A stretch of 64,000 bases of DNA from Phycicoccus sp. M110.8 (GCF_032464895.1 NZ_JAWDIC010000001.1:1178001-1242000); one strand, 5' to 3'. Positions 41,690 to 50,531 are shown, counted from the stretch's first letter. Notes: generated by a model from the sequence alone, not told the origin. A program made the numbers and translations.

Positions 41690-43218
41690 TCACTTCGAAG
41701 TTCCTGTCTTGCGCTTCGCCTTGTACTGCGCGTGCTCACGAGCCCTGGCCGCGGCCGCCTTGGCGAGGGCGACGTCTCCGGGGGTGTCCCAGCCGATTCC
41801 GGCGAAGGACCAGCTGCCGACGATGAGCGTGGCTTCGGCGTCGTCGTCGGCGAGGAGCTGGGCTTCCATGGAGGCGAGGTCGATCGGGTCGCCACGGCGT
41901 TGAGCATCGGCGAGGAGGACCTGCGCGCGGCGGCGGGCGCGGCGGAGCTGGCCGAGGGTAACGGAGTAGCGCCGGGACTTGGAGGCGAAGTGGCCGCGGA
42001 ACCCGAGGTCGTGGACCCATTTCCCTAGCAAGCCGTAGGGCCAGTCGCGCAGTTCGACGGGGCGTCCGGCGTGGTTCCACTGGTCCTCGACGGCGCGGGC
42101 GAACTCGTCGACGACGGTCTTGATGCGGCGCAGGTGGGCGTTGCCGTGGTCGGTGGTGTCGGTGGCGGACTTGGTCGAGTACTTGGCGAGGTAGCCGGCG
42201 ACCTGCTCGGGTGCGAGGTGCTGGCCGGGGTCGTCGGTGCGGTGGCCGGTGCGGACGTGGCGGGCGTCGACCTGGGCTCCGAACGCCAGGACCCGTTCGA
42301 CGTCTCCGTCGGACACGGGTGCGGCGGTGAACCGGACGGACGCTGCAGCGTCGCGGATGAGGTCGGCCAACTGGTCGGCGTCGACGTCGACGGGTGCGGG
42401 CCCGAAGGCCCCGTCGACCTTGGGGCCGTCGAGGCGGATGAGGGCGTGGAAGTGGATGAGCCCCCGCGCTGGTACTCCCCGACCTTGGCGTACTGCAGCG
42501 ACGCCCGGGTACTGAGCTTGGTCTCGCGGATGCTGAGGTGCTGGGCCAGTGCGCGGCGTAGCGCGATGGTGAAGCGTCGCCATAGCTCCGGGGCCCACCA
42601 CTGCCACACGACGTGGGAGGCGTAGTCGTAGCACTCCCAGCACAGGGGCTGCCCCAGCTGCGGGTCCTCGTCGTCGTGGACGGCCATGCAGGTCGTGGGG
42701 CGACCGTGGGGGCAGCGCGGGTTTTTGGCGCGTGGGCGGCAGCGGCGGTGGTTGTCGCGGGTGCCGTGGACGTGCCCGAACGAGGGCGCTGTCAGGGTGG
42801 CGAACACCAACGGGTTCTCGCTGATCGTGTCGGGGACACCTTTGCCGCCGGCTACCCCGGCGCGGATGAGATGGAACATGTCCGCGGCGTAGATCCGCGA
42901 GCAGGACAGGCATTCCGACGCGCGGCGGTTGCCGCAGCGGATCAGCGTGGCTCCGCCGGGCTCCTGGTCGGAGCAGTAGGTCGACATGACCTCACCGGTA
43001 CGGGCGTCGAGCGTGGTCGAGGAGCCGGTGAGGTGGATCGGGTTGGCGCAGAACCCCACCCGGGACAACTGGTCGCTGAAGTTCTCGAAGTCCGGCGACA
43101 GCAGCCGCTTGACCACCTGCGCGGCGACGGCGGGTGAGTCCAGGTCGAGGTCGAGCGCTGCCTCGTCTCCGTACCCGGCGAACCGGTTCGGAGTGGTGGC
43201 GGCGTCGACGACGGTCAT
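41690..43218 (-). pseudogene. repSA: RepSA-like replication initiator, frameshifted
   Basis: Two frames make one protein of about 508 residues. N-terminal part from ATG 43218: MTVVDAATTPNRFAGYGDEA, the Cys-rich RCGNRRASECLSCSRIYAAD, and VFATLTAPSFGHVHGTRD, running to LQYAKVGEYQRGG. The C-terminal part resumes one frame over with RGLIHFHALIRLDG (an HxH motif of rolling-circle initiators) and ends KRKTGTSK. The break falls in a run of five C (42461-42465; G on the coding strand), so a one-base length change in a homopolymer, either real or a sequencing artefact, explains it. If real, autonomous replication of the excised element is lost. Confidence 0.85.
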
Positions 43219-43228
43219 GGGTGGAGCC

Positions 43229-43591
43229 TCAGCCCGCGTCCTGGAGGGTGAACAGGTCGAAGGGGTGCTGGCGGGTCTTGAGCAGGTCCCGCTCCCTTGC
43301 GGTGGCGCCCTGTCGCAGGACGGCCCGGTCGACCTCGCACAGGCCACCCCAGACGCCGTACTCCTCCCCAGCCGCGAGGGCGTAGTCGCGGCACTCGGCC
43401 AGCACTGGGCACCCGTCACAGAGGGTGCGGGCTCGGTTCCTGGCGTTGAAGTAGCCGGAGCCGCTGACGAACCATGCCTGCGGGTGTGATGACGCGACGC
43501 ACTTGCCCTCCTGCCCGATGCGGGCCAGCGTGTGTCGCAGGTCCGGTCGGGCGGCGAGGACAGCTTCGGTGGTCGCCTTGGTGCCGTTCAT
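43229..43591 (-). CDS. WhiB-like iron-sulfur protein of the element
   Basis: 120 residues. Four Cys in the WhiB pattern: GKCVASSH...LCDGCPVLAECRDYALA, with the GVWGGLCEVDR turn (usually GVWGG). A fifth Cys follows the GVWGG. The basic C-terminal end expected for DNA binding is short (RQGATARERDLLKTRQ). WhiB-like proteins are transcription partners sensing redox or NO; element-borne copies probably control the element. ATGA overlap with the tra stop. Confidence 0.88.
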   Translation of the reverse strand: MNGTKATTEAVLAARPDLRHTLARIGQEGKCVASSHPQAWFVSGSGYFNARNRARTLCDGCPVLAECRDYALAAGEEYGVWGGLCEVDRAVLRQGATARERDLLKTRQHPFDLFTLQDAG

Positions 43592-45174
43592 GAGGTCTCC
43601 TCCCCGTGGGTAGTCGACGTGGTCGATGCGGCTGCGCGGGCCCGTGGCTTGCGTGGCTTCCGCTGCCTCGGGGGTGCTGGGGATGCCGCTGGCGCAGCGG
43701 GCTCGGGTGGAGCTGGGGCCCGGTCGGGGTTGAACGCGTCGAGCGGGTCGACCGGCTTCGGCGGTCGCGGGGCCGACAGGGCCGGTGATGCGGTGACGGT
43801 GCGGGCTAGGTCGGCGATGTCTTCGTCGGTCAGGTACGAGGCGCGCACGCGGCGGATGGCGCGAGTGCCCTCGACCCGAACGAACGCGACCCCGGGAGTG
43901 AGTTCGCTGATGTGGTCGGCCGTGGCACCCACGTCGCGGGCTCCTTCGCCGAGGACCATATCGACCTGGATCGGGTTGTCCAGGCGCATCGCGACCCGGG
44001 TCGGGAACAGGTCGCGCCAGCCAACGACGTCCTTGCCCGGGTCCTGCACCGCCGCCAGCACCGTGATCCCCACGGCTCGCCCCTTGGTCAGCAGAAGTCC
44101 GAGGGCCCGGTCGATCCGGCGGACGGTGTCGCGTTCGGCGAACGCAGTAAGCGTGGCCAGCTCGTCGATCACCGCGAGGATGTGCGGGTCCCGCACCCAC
44201 GGCTCGTGCTTGCGCACCCCTCGGGACGCGAGGGTCTTGGCACGGCGGTCCATCACCGCGACGAGGTCCTCGAGGAGGTCGCACATGGCCTCCGGGGTGG
44301 AGTCCTCGAACCGAGAGAACAGCGGCAGGCCGGGTCGGAGTTCCATGCCGCCTTTGGGGTCGATGGCCCACACCTGGACCCAGCCGTCGTTGATGGCCGG
44401 GGCCAGGCCGCGCAGGAGCGACCACAGCACGGAGCCCTTGCCTGCCCCGGTCGCGCCCGCGATGAGGACGTGGGTGCCGTGCAGGTTGAACTGCCACGGT
44501 GTTCCGTCCTCGTGACGTCCGACCGGGACCCCGGCGAGGTCCACCTGGTCTCCAGGCGGGGTCGGTAGCGGGGCGATGGTGGCTTTGAGGACATCGGTGC
44601 GGTGCAGCTCGACCCAGACCGATCCCGTGCCGGCCCGGGTCACTCGTGCCTCGCGGACCTCGAACGCCACGGCCAACGCGTCGGCCCTGCGGGTGTAGTC
44701 GTCCAGGGTGAGCCCGGTCGGGATGACGATCCGCAGCCGCACGACCCCTGCGGGCGTGACCTTCACGTCCTTCAGCGCACCGTGGACCCAGCGGGCGTCA
44801 GAGCCGGTGTTGTCGTGGACGACGAGCCCGACCCGGGAGGCGATGCCACGCCACTTGCGCGGGTACGTCGCCCGCACCCATGCCGCACGGAGCCGTGGAC
44901 GGATGCGAACAGAGTATGAATCCGGCCGCGCCATCCGCCACACCCCCAGCCCGACGACGAGCACTCCGAAGAGCGTCAGCACCGCGATGTGACCGGCGTA
45001 CCGGTCCAGCGCCACCACCGCTGCGGCGGCCGAGGCGACGCGGGGCCGACGGATCGCGAACCGAATCAGCCGAAACACGGAACGGACCGCGAACCCGACC
45101 AGCAGCACCACCGCTTCTAGCAGCATCGGGATCGGCTCGTCGCTGCCGAACATTGGTCCCTTGGGCGAACTCAT
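43588..45174 (-). CDS. tra: FtsK/SpoIIIE-type conjugal DNA translocase (TraB/TraSA class)
   Basis: 528 residues. N-terminal helices at about 18-36 and 62-80 place it in the membrane. The motor has Walker A GATGAGKGS and Walker B HILAVIDELATL, with VWAIDPKGGMELR and GITVLAAVQDPGKDVV between and after. A Pro/Ala/Lys-rich tail ends the protein. AICEs move as double-stranded DNA with this single FtsK-like protein. All motor motifs look intact, so this part is not decayed. Confidence 0.92.
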   Translation of the reverse strand: MSSPKGPMFGSDEPIPMLLEAVVLLVGFAVRSVFRLIRFAIRRPRVASAAAAVVALDRYAGHIAVLTLFGVLVVGLGVWRMARPDSYSVRIRPRLRAAWVRATYPRKWRGIASRVGLVVHDNTGSDARWVHGALKDVKVTPAGVVRLRIVIPTGLTLDDYTRRADALAVAFEVREARVTRAGTGSVWVELHRTDVLKATIAPLPTPPGDQVDLAGVPVGRHEDGTPWQFNLHGTHVLIAGATGAGKGSVLWSLLRGLAPAINDGWVQVWAIDPKGGMELRPGLPLFSRFEDSTPEAMCDLLEDLVAVMDRRAKTLASRGVRKHEPWVRDPHILAVIDELATLTAFAERDTVRRIDRALGLLLTKGRAVGITVLAAVQDPGKDVVGWRDLFPTRVAMRLDNPIQVDMVLGEGARDVGATADHISELTPGVAFVRVEGTRAIRRVRASYLTDEDIADLARTVTASPALSAPRPPKPVDPLDAFNPDRAPAPPEPAAPAASPAPPRQRKPRKPRARAAASTTSTTHGEETS

Positions 45175-45183
45175 CGCAGACTC

Positions 45184-45435
45184 CTACGGCGTCCGGCGTG
45201 CGTCCGCGGCAACCGCCATGACCCGCGACTCGGCCGCACCGAGTGAGGAGTACGCCCGGAACATGCCCTGGCGCACCTCGTCGTCGGGGGCGCCGGCGAA
45301 CTCCCGGACGAGCTTCGCCAGCTCGGTACGGACGCCGTCGACCCGGGCCACCTCGTGGTTCAGCACGGCGGGCAGGTCCTTCACGTCGACGTCGAACGCG
45401 TCCGCCCACGCCACCGCCTCAACCGGGCGCATCAC
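45184..45435 (-). CDS. Small AICE protein of unknown function
   Basis: 83 residues, mostly helical and acidic at the start (VEAVAWADAFDVDVKDLPAV). It overlaps the next upstream gene by 4 bp (ATGA) and ends 9 bp before tra, so it belongs to the transfer operon. I do not recognise a family. Confidence 0.7.
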   Translation of the reverse strand: MMRPVEAVAWADAFDVDVKDLPAVLNHEVARVDGVRTELAKLVREFAGAPDDEVRQGMFRAYSSLGAAESRVMAVAADARRTP

Positions 45436-45899
45436 GCGGCATCCTTGTCAGAACCCGACGAGGGCGGCTTGCCCGTCGAGCCGGTCGACTGCTTTGCACC
45501 GGGGGCACGCATGCCCTCTGCACGGAAGGACCACGCCAGCTTCGCCCGGCTCCCCCGGTCATCGATCCAGCCCGTCAGGGTCAGCCCTACCAGCTCGACT
45601 GGCCGCATCGGCAGGCCGTCGACCCGCGGCGGGGGCACCGGCTGCTGCTCGGACGCGATCTTCACGACGATGTCGCCCTGACCCTTCGGCGCCTCCTCGT
45701 CCAGGTCGACCACCCGGAACTCCCAGACCCGCAGACCCGTCTCCTTGTCTCGGACCTGAACGTCCCCCGGCTCCCTGCCCTCGGCCTTCGCCCGCTGGAT
45801 CAGGTCGAAGTCCTCGACAGCCGTCACCTCTCCACGAAAGAACGCCCCCGCCGGGAAGACGTCCTCGAACCGAACCGGCATCCGCTGCTTGATCGCCAC
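45432..45899 (-). CDS. AICE protein of unknown function, first gene of the transfer operon
   Basis: 155 residues from GTG 45899, chosen because GAGGAG lies 6 nt upstream; a longer frame begins at 45938. Beta-rich segment AGAFFRGEVTAVEDFDLIQ, then VRDKETGLRVWEFRVVDLDE and MRPVELVGLTLTGWIDDRG, with a Ser/Gly-rich tail. Similar proteins accompany tra in actinobacterial elements, but their role is unknown to me. Transcribed from the region shared with the GntR gene end. Confidence 0.7.
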   Translation of the reverse strand: MAIKQRMPVRFEDVFPAGAFFRGEVTAVEDFDLIQRAKAEGREPGDVQVRDKETGLRVWEFRVVDLDEEAPKGQGDIVVKIASEQQPVPPPRVDGLPMRPVELVGLTLTGWIDDRGSRAKLAWSFRAEGMRAPGAKQSTGSTGKPPSSGSDKDAA

Positions 45900-45908
45900 T
45901 GCATTCTC

Positions 45909-45963
45909 CTCTACTTGCCTAGAGCAGTTATCTACCACGAGCAGTAAAGCACACTCCTCTAGA
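45909..45963. promoter_or_regulatory. Candidate KorSA-type operators before the transfer operon
   Basis: CTCTA-N6-TAGAG (45909-45924) and CTCTAGA (45957-45963), with TCTAC-CAC-GAG between. These A/T-rich inverted repeats sit in the promoter of the tra operon, where the element's GntR repressor would be expected to act. Confidence 0.45.
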
Positions 45964-45980
45964 TGAGCAAGGAAGCGGTC

Positions 45981-46757
45981 TCAATTGGCCGGGAAGCGGT
46001 ACTCCAAGACGTAACTAGGCGCCGCCTTAACCGTGTCCGTCATCTCCACGGGTGTCCCCGCCGTGTCGTACGCGATACGACGCACCGTCAAAACCGGCGT
46101 TCCAGCGGGCAGCTGCAGCCGGCGACGCTCCTCGGGGGTGGGCATACGCGCCGCCACCTCCTCGGAGAACTCAGCGAGTTGATGCCCCAGCTCCTCGAGG
46201 CGCGCATAGATACCACCGGGGCCCGTGTCGCTCTCAGCGATCTTCGTCCCGCCTGCGATGACCTGTGGAACGAAGGACTCCGCCAGCTCCACGGGCCGCC
46301 CGTCCATCAGGTAGCGCCGTCGACGAGCCACGACTTTCGCTCGCACGGGCAAGGCAAGAACTTCACGGATCGCGGGGGAGGCCGGCTCCGCGCCCACCGC
46401 AAGCTGATCCACCGAAGGGACGCCGACGCCGTCCGCCTCAGCAAGAAACGCCGCTTGACCGTCTTCACGATGCCGCCGAGCAAAGCGATCAGATGCGACG
46501 CGCCGCACAACGGGCCGCTCTCTTACGAAGACGCCCCGGCCGTGCTCGGCAACCAATAGCCCCTCAGCGCGCAGGTCGGCCAGAGCCTGACGAACGGTCA
46601 TGCGCGCTACACCGAAGTGCTCCATGAGCTGAGACTCAGAAGGAACCCTGTCGCCGGGCTCAAGTCGGCCGGTGGTGACCGCCGCGCGCACCTCTTCGGC
46701 GATCTGCTTGAAGGCAGGCTTGTCCGAGGTCTTGTCGACCTGGCCGAGTTCCAACAT
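45981..46757 (-). CDS. GntR/HutC-family repressor of the element (KorSA-like)
   Basis: 258 residues from ATG 46757 with GGAGG just upstream. Winged helix: YSQ-type start FKQIAEEVRAAVTTGRLEPG, PSESQLMEHFGVARMTVRQ, LLVAEHGRGVFV. The C-terminal UTRA domain is recognisable (RRRRYLMDGRPVELAESFVP, GTPVLTVRRIAYDTAGTPVE). In pSAM2 the GntR protein KorSA keeps replication and transfer genes silent. It is divergent from the Nudix gene across a 52-bp promoter with a palindrome. Confidence 0.88.
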   Translation of the reverse strand: MLELGQVDKTSDKPAFKQIAEEVRAAVTTGRLEPGDRVPSESQLMEHFGVARMTVRQALADLRAEGLLVAEHGRGVFVRERPVVRRVASDRFARRHREDGQAAFLAEADGVGVPSVDQLAVGAEPASPAIREVLALPVRAKVVARRRRYLMDGRPVELAESFVPQVIAGGTKIAESDTGPGGIYARLEELGHQLAEFSEEVAARMPTPEERRRLQLPAGTPVLTVRRIAYDTAGTPVEMTDTVKAAPSYVLEYRFPAN

Positions 46758-46773
46758 CACTCCTCCAGACGTC

Positions 46774-46786
46774 TGTACTGCATACA
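46774..46786. promoter_or_regulatory. Candidate GntR operator in the regulator/Nudix promoter
   Basis: TGTA-CTGCA-TACA, a perfect 13-bp inverted repeat centred in the 52-bp gap between the divergent GntR and Nudix genes. Confidence 0.55.
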
Positions 46787-46809
46787 CTCTGACAGATGAG
46801 GAGGAACCG

Positions 46810-47271
46810 ATGAGCGATAGCCCACGCCACTCCGTGAGCGTTGCGGCGGCGATCTTCGACGACTCCGGAGAGAACGTCCTATTGATCAAGCGCCGCGACA
46901 ATGGCCGCTGGGAGCCACCTGGAGGCGTGCTCGAACTAGAGGAGACAATCGAGGACGGCCTCCGCCGCGAGGTTCGCGAGGAAACGGGGGCGGAGATCCA
47001 AGTCGGACCACTAACCGGCGTATACAAGAACATGGCTGGTGGCATCGTCGCCCTAGTCTTCGCAGCCCGGAGCGCCACAGAGCCGCAGTCGGATACCGCA
47101 GAGGCTTTCGCCGTCCGATGGGTGCCATTGAGCGAGATTGACGGCCTGATGACGCCTGCATACTCCACGCGCATCCGCGACGCGCTTGGTTCCCACGCCG
47201 GACGACCTACAGTCAGAAGCCACGACGGACGAAACCTGCTTCCGCGCTCCACCATGGGGGACCGGACGTGA
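46810..47271 (+). CDS. Nudix hydrolase, Pif-like
   Basis: 153 residues behind a GAGGAGG ribosome site. The Nudix box is complete: GGVLELEETIEDGLRREVRE, then ETGAEI (Gx5Ex7REUxEExGU). In pSAM2 the Pif protein that blocks entry of a second copy carries a Nudix motif (from memory), and the place next to the GntR gene agrees. The enzymatic substrate is unknown. Its stop overlaps the next gene by 4 bp (GTGA), which ties the unknown cargo genes to this promoter. Confidence 0.88.
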   Translation: MSDSPRHSVSVAAAIFDDSGENVLLIKRRDNGRWEPPGGVLELEETIEDGLRREVREETGAEIQVGPLTGVYKNMAGGIVALVFAARSATEPQSDTAEAFAVRWVPLSEIDGLMTPAYSTRIRDALGSHAGRPTVRSHDGRNLLPRSTMGDRT

Positions 47272-47873
47272 CCCTTGTGGCGCCGGCTGGCCACAGTCAC
47301 GGGTCATGGGTCAATGAAGTAGTTAGCGACCCAAAGCTTGCCATTTCCGCCATTGGACTCTTCGTGGCGATAACCGCTGGGTTGGTCGGCTGGCGCAGTT
47401 TGAGGACATCTAGGTCCTCTCTGAACCTCTCAAAGGCCCAGGACCTGCGCAAACAACCTGGGCTTAAGATTGAGTACCTCAAGGGAATATGTCTAATCGG
47501 GCCCGTTTATCGCGACTATCTCTTTGAACTAATTATTCGGAACCCTGCAGACACGGCGAATTCGATCAGCGACGCAGAACTCCTTTTGGACTACGAAGTC
47601 GAGGGAAAGGGTTTGATACTGAAGGTGCGTGCCGCACGCGATGGACTGCCCGAAGATTCCGAGGCAGCCGTGATGAAACTTCCGGTCGCAATTGCTGCGA
47701 ACCAATCGAGTGTTGGCGCAGTCAAATTTCGCATAGCAAACGAGGTTCTTGCTGCGCGTAGCGTCGAGCGTTTGCGCGTCGAACTTACCGACACGTTTCT
47801 AAACAAACTCACAGTCTCGACGGAAATGGTTCAGGAGCGCATTGACGAGGTTCCCACGGAGGCGGCGGAATGA
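47268..47873 (+). CDS. Unknown protein with one N-terminal membrane helix
   Basis: 201 residues from a GTG overlapping the Nudix stop. One helix (LAISAIGLFVAITAGLVGW, about 24-42) precedes a soluble domain with alternating hydrophobic pattern (YLFELIIRNPADTANSISDA, VKFRIANEVLAARSVERLRV), suggestive of a beta-sandwich. No family recognised. Base composition is markedly lower in G+C than the chromosome and codon use is relaxed. Overlaps the following gene by 4 bp (ATGA), so the two proteins likely work together. Confidence 0.72.
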   Translation: MTLVAPAGHSHGSWVNEVVSDPKLAISAIGLFVAITAGLVGWRSLRTSRSSLNLSKAQDLRKQPGLKIEYLKGICLIGPVYRDYLFELIIRNPADTANSISDAELLLDYEVEGKGLILKVRAARDGLPEDSEAAVMKLPVAIAANQSSVGAVKFRIANEVLAARSVERLRVELTDTFLNKLTVSTEMVQERIDEVPTEAAE

Positions 47874-48430
47874 AGACCGAGAAGAAGAGGCTCCACGCCG
47901 ATGCTGTTCTTCCCGTGGTAGCAGACGGAGCAGTTGCCCATCACAACGTAGGCGGTGGACGCCTGATTCCAGTCGTGATGGTTGATCTTGACGACCACCC
48001 GCAGGTCGCGGAGTTGCTGCGTGTACATGAGCACCTTCCCCCAGGAGATTGCGACTCTCAGTGGGCATCCATTTTAGGAAAGGACTCCACACTCGGCCTA
48101 GTACTTGAGTTCGCGCGACCAATCGAAATGAGCATGGTCGTGATCTTCGAGTTGCCGCACCACGCGGGTCTCGTCGACCAAGTCCTCCGGGCTCGAAGCA
48201 TGTATCTAGGTCACGGAAAACCGGGTGACCGGATGAGTACCACACAAGGCTCTAAGCGTGTGCTTATCGAACTTCCGCCAACTGGATTCGAGGAAGAGTG
48301 GGAACGACTTTTTCCCAAGGTCGTAACCAAGCAGATGCGCGACCGCGGACTTTCACGGCGCGATGCCCGAGAGGCCGCGCAGCAACACATCAGGAAATGG
48401 CGCCAGCTGGGGTCCATCCGACTCCCGTAG
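47870..48430 (+). CDS. Unknown cargo protein
   Basis: 186 residues, soluble. A beta-rich core (GGRLIPVVMVDLDDHPQVAE, LGLVLEFARPIEMSMVVIFE, KRVLIELPPTGFEEEWERL) ends in a basic helix (RDRGLSRRDAREAAQQHIRK). The pattern of central strands resembles proteins that modulate another protein rather than an enzyme, but this is weak. Not recognised. Third member of the Nudix-TM protein-unknown series, translationally coupled to the TM protein. Confidence 0.7.
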   Translation: MKTEKKRLHADAVLPVVADGAVAHHNVGGGRLIPVVMVDLDDHPQVAELLRVHEHLPPGDCDSQWASILGKDSTLGLVLEFARPIEMSMVVIFELPHHAGLVDQVLRARSMYLGHGKPGDRMSTTQGSKRVLIELPPTGFEEEWERLFPKVVTKQMRDRGLSRRDAREAAQQHIRKWRQLGSIRLP

Positions 48431-48447
48431 TCCTGGAAGGCACGCCA

Positions 48448-49071
48448 CTACGGGTTTAGAGGGAAGGTCTCGACTGCTACTTGGAGGGCGTCGTCAAGCT
48501 GCTCGAGCAGACCCACGATGTCCTCGACCTGCTTGACCTCGACGCTCGGCGCAAAGTGACTGCGAGCTCGCGTGATCGACACATGGACAACCGGGTCGCG
48601 TCGATCAGCCAACGACTGAACCTTATCCGCTAAACCCGAGGGGACCTGATGTTGGCGCAACCCAACTGGATTAACGAGGCGGGCGAGGTCCTTGGAGTTG
48701 AGGCCGTGACTTCCCGAAACGGATGTCAAATAGGAATCAAGTATCGAATCATATTCAGAGAAATATGACCCGACATCTGCCTCGTGGATTGGGATAACGC
48801 CAGGCGTGTTTCGACTAACGCCCCAAATCACGAGAGCTCTCCCCGTAGAGGTAGGCAACCCCTTCTTGAGCCTTTCCATTCCGTCGCGGGCCGCTTGCTT
48901 GCAACGCTCCTCGACGTATTCTTCCATTGCCGCACTTGACAATATCCGAAACGCGATTGCCTTGGCATGCTCTTCTGGCCCGCAGTCGAGGTCTTCCTTG
49001 TCGGTGATGAAGTATGACCTGTAACTACTGATTCGATCGCTCATGCCGACCCAAAGCGTCGAGGGCAACAC
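48448..49071 (-). CDS. HEPN-like ribonuclease (RiboL-PSP/MAE_28990-type), DUF262 partner
   Basis: 207 residues from GTG 49071 (TAGTG: one-base overlap with the DUF262 stop; AGGAG just upstream). The C-terminal half carries a HEPN-type Rx4H motif in ADRRDPVVHVSITR (Arg158, His163), followed by a long helix (VEDIVGLLEQLDDALQVAVE). The N-terminal half is helical with several Cys. HEPN domains with Rx4-6H are metal-independent RNases common in toxin and phage-defence systems. HEPN proteins of this size are known to occur beside DUF262 genes. Family assignment by motif and partner, not by alignment. Confidence 0.65.
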   Translation of the reverse strand: MLPSTLWVGMSDRISSYRSYFITDKEDLDCGPEEHAKAIAFRILSSAAMEEYVEERCKQAARDGMERLKKGLPTSTGRALVIWGVSRNTPGVIPIHEADVGSYFSEYDSILDSYLTSVSGSHGLNSKDLARLVNPVGLRQHQVPSGLADKVQSLADRRDPVVHVSITRARSHFAPSVEVKQVEDIVGLLEQLDDALQVAVETFPLNP

Positions 49072-50297
49072 TAACTCCTTGCGTTAGCCAGTTGCTCAAC
49101 CCCGGCCCTCAACTGCAAATTGACGCCGAGAATCTCTTCAATGCGCCCGGCAAAGGTCAGGAAGCGCCCACTCACCGAGTCAATGGACTTCGTCGTTGCA
49201 GTGATGCTGGACTGAAACTCCTCATCGTTGCTACACAGATCCTCATATGCGCCGCGAATCTCTCGCGCGTGCGTTTGAATCAACTCGTCGGTCACGGCGT
49301 CGTCGCTCAGGACGACAGACATCAGGTCAAATACGGCAATATTGAAGCGCCGGTTGTAGGAGCCCTTTTCAAAACGCAAGAACGCGTCATCCCCAAAGAC
49401 CATAAATGTTCTAGCGATCGCTTGTTCACAGAGCGCCCCAAGAATTTCGTAGTGTTCGGGTCCCCGCCTCTTCCAGTTATCGTCGCCACGCACGCATGCA
49501 TCATCCAGAAATTGCCGGAGATTCCCTCTATAGGTGGCGATCCCCTCTTTCCATGCAACGAATCGGAGCAGCATCTCCGCATCGCGCATTCGGAAGTCCT
49601 CGCGCTTCGCCCGTCGGGCTTGATGGATCAGGACGCTTTCCGCGGACTTCTTGTTGATCCAAAAGGTGAACGGCGTTGGGAACAGGGCTTGACGCAGCTC
49701 CTGTGGCGACAGGGGCAGACTATTTTGGTTCAGACGAATGAAGACCTCATACAGCACCGCGGCTTGGCCCCAGTTGCGCACAACCACGGTCCTGATGGGC
49801 TGCGCCAAGAAGTTCTCGGCGTAGTCTCGTGCCATCAGCGACGAGGTCATGTCAGCAAACGTCATCCCCTCCAAGCCATCCGCAAACTGCAACCCGCGAA
49901 GCTTGAAGCTTGGGAAGTGCTCGTTCGGCGATGCGAACTGCTTGAGAGTGACCAGTCGCTGCTTACCGTCCAAGACTATAAACCGGCCCTTCCGCTCGGG
50001 ATCCTCCGCTAGGACGATCTGCGGAATCGGCAGACCCAAGATGACGGACTCTATGTAGGAGCTCTTGCGGCTCGGCGACCACGCGTCGCGGCGCTGGAAG
50101 CTCGGGTTGACATCGAACGTGTCACCGATGCGTTCGAGAATGGACTGCACACTCCAGTCCAAGGAGTAGAGGACCAGCCCCTGAAGGTCCTCAGGCCTGA
50201 GCTTGTCATCTTCATTTGCCTCGTCGACAAGCTCGTCTGGCAGCGCTTCGTCATCCTCTGCGTCGGTGGCGTCCCGCCCGTCCGTGCTCTGAGTCAT
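49071..50297 (-). CDS. DUF262 (ParB/GmrS-N-like) protein without nuclease domain
   Basis: 408 residues. An acidic N-terminus precedes the DUF262 core: DVNPSFQRRDAWSPSRKSSY, ILGLPIPQIVLAE and FIVLDGKQRLVTLKQF (DGQQR-type motif, 110-114, with Lys for the first Gln). FIRLNQNSLPLSPQELRQAL follows. DUF262 is the N-terminal NTPase/nickase-like part of GmrSD-type modification-dependent restriction enzymes; here the DUF1524 His-Me nuclease part is absent. The HEPN gene directly downstream may supply the effector activity. First gene of a two-gene minus-strand operon. Confidence 0.85.
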   Translation of the reverse strand: MTQSTDGRDATDAEDDEALPDELVDEANEDDKLRPEDLQGLVLYSLDWSVQSILERIGDTFDVNPSFQRRDAWSPSRKSSYIESVILGLPIPQIVLAEDPERKGRFIVLDGKQRLVTLKQFASPNEHFPSFKLRGLQFADGLEGMTFADMTSSLMARDYAENFLAQPIRTVVVRNWGQAAVLYEVFIRLNQNSLPLSPQELRQALFPTPFTFWINKKSAESVLIHQARRAKREDFRMRDAEMLLRFVAWKEGIATYRGNLRQFLDDACVRGDDNWKRRGPEHYEILGALCEQAIARTFMVFGDDAFLRFEKGSYNRRFNIAVFDLMSVVLSDDAVTDELIQTHAREIRGAYEDLCSNDEEFQSSITATTKSIDSVSGRFLTFAGRIEEILGVNLQLRAGVEQLANARS

Positions 50298-50531
50298 GCG
50301 CCGAGTCTAGGCAGAACCGACAAACCGGAAGCGACTGTCGTGAGAAGTTTCCTTACTGGTTCAAGGCCGCGGCTCCGCCGCGGCGCGGGACCCCGCGGTG
50401 GGACCCCGCGCTCCGAGCGCTTCGCGCCCTGCGCGCACCCCACCGCACCCCGCGACAACCAGCGGTAGCGCCCTGCGTCCCAAGCGCCACCGCTCCCAGC
50501 CTGGCGAGAGCCCGAGCCGCAACCGGCTTGA
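50298..50531. other. GC-rich hairpin region between cargo units
   Basis: It contains palindromes such as CCGCGG-CTC-CGCCGCGG and two copies of GGGACCCCGCG. Lying between the start of the DUF262 operon and the end of the 2TM-Nudix gene, it can serve as terminator for the latter and promoter region for the former. Confidence 0.45.
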
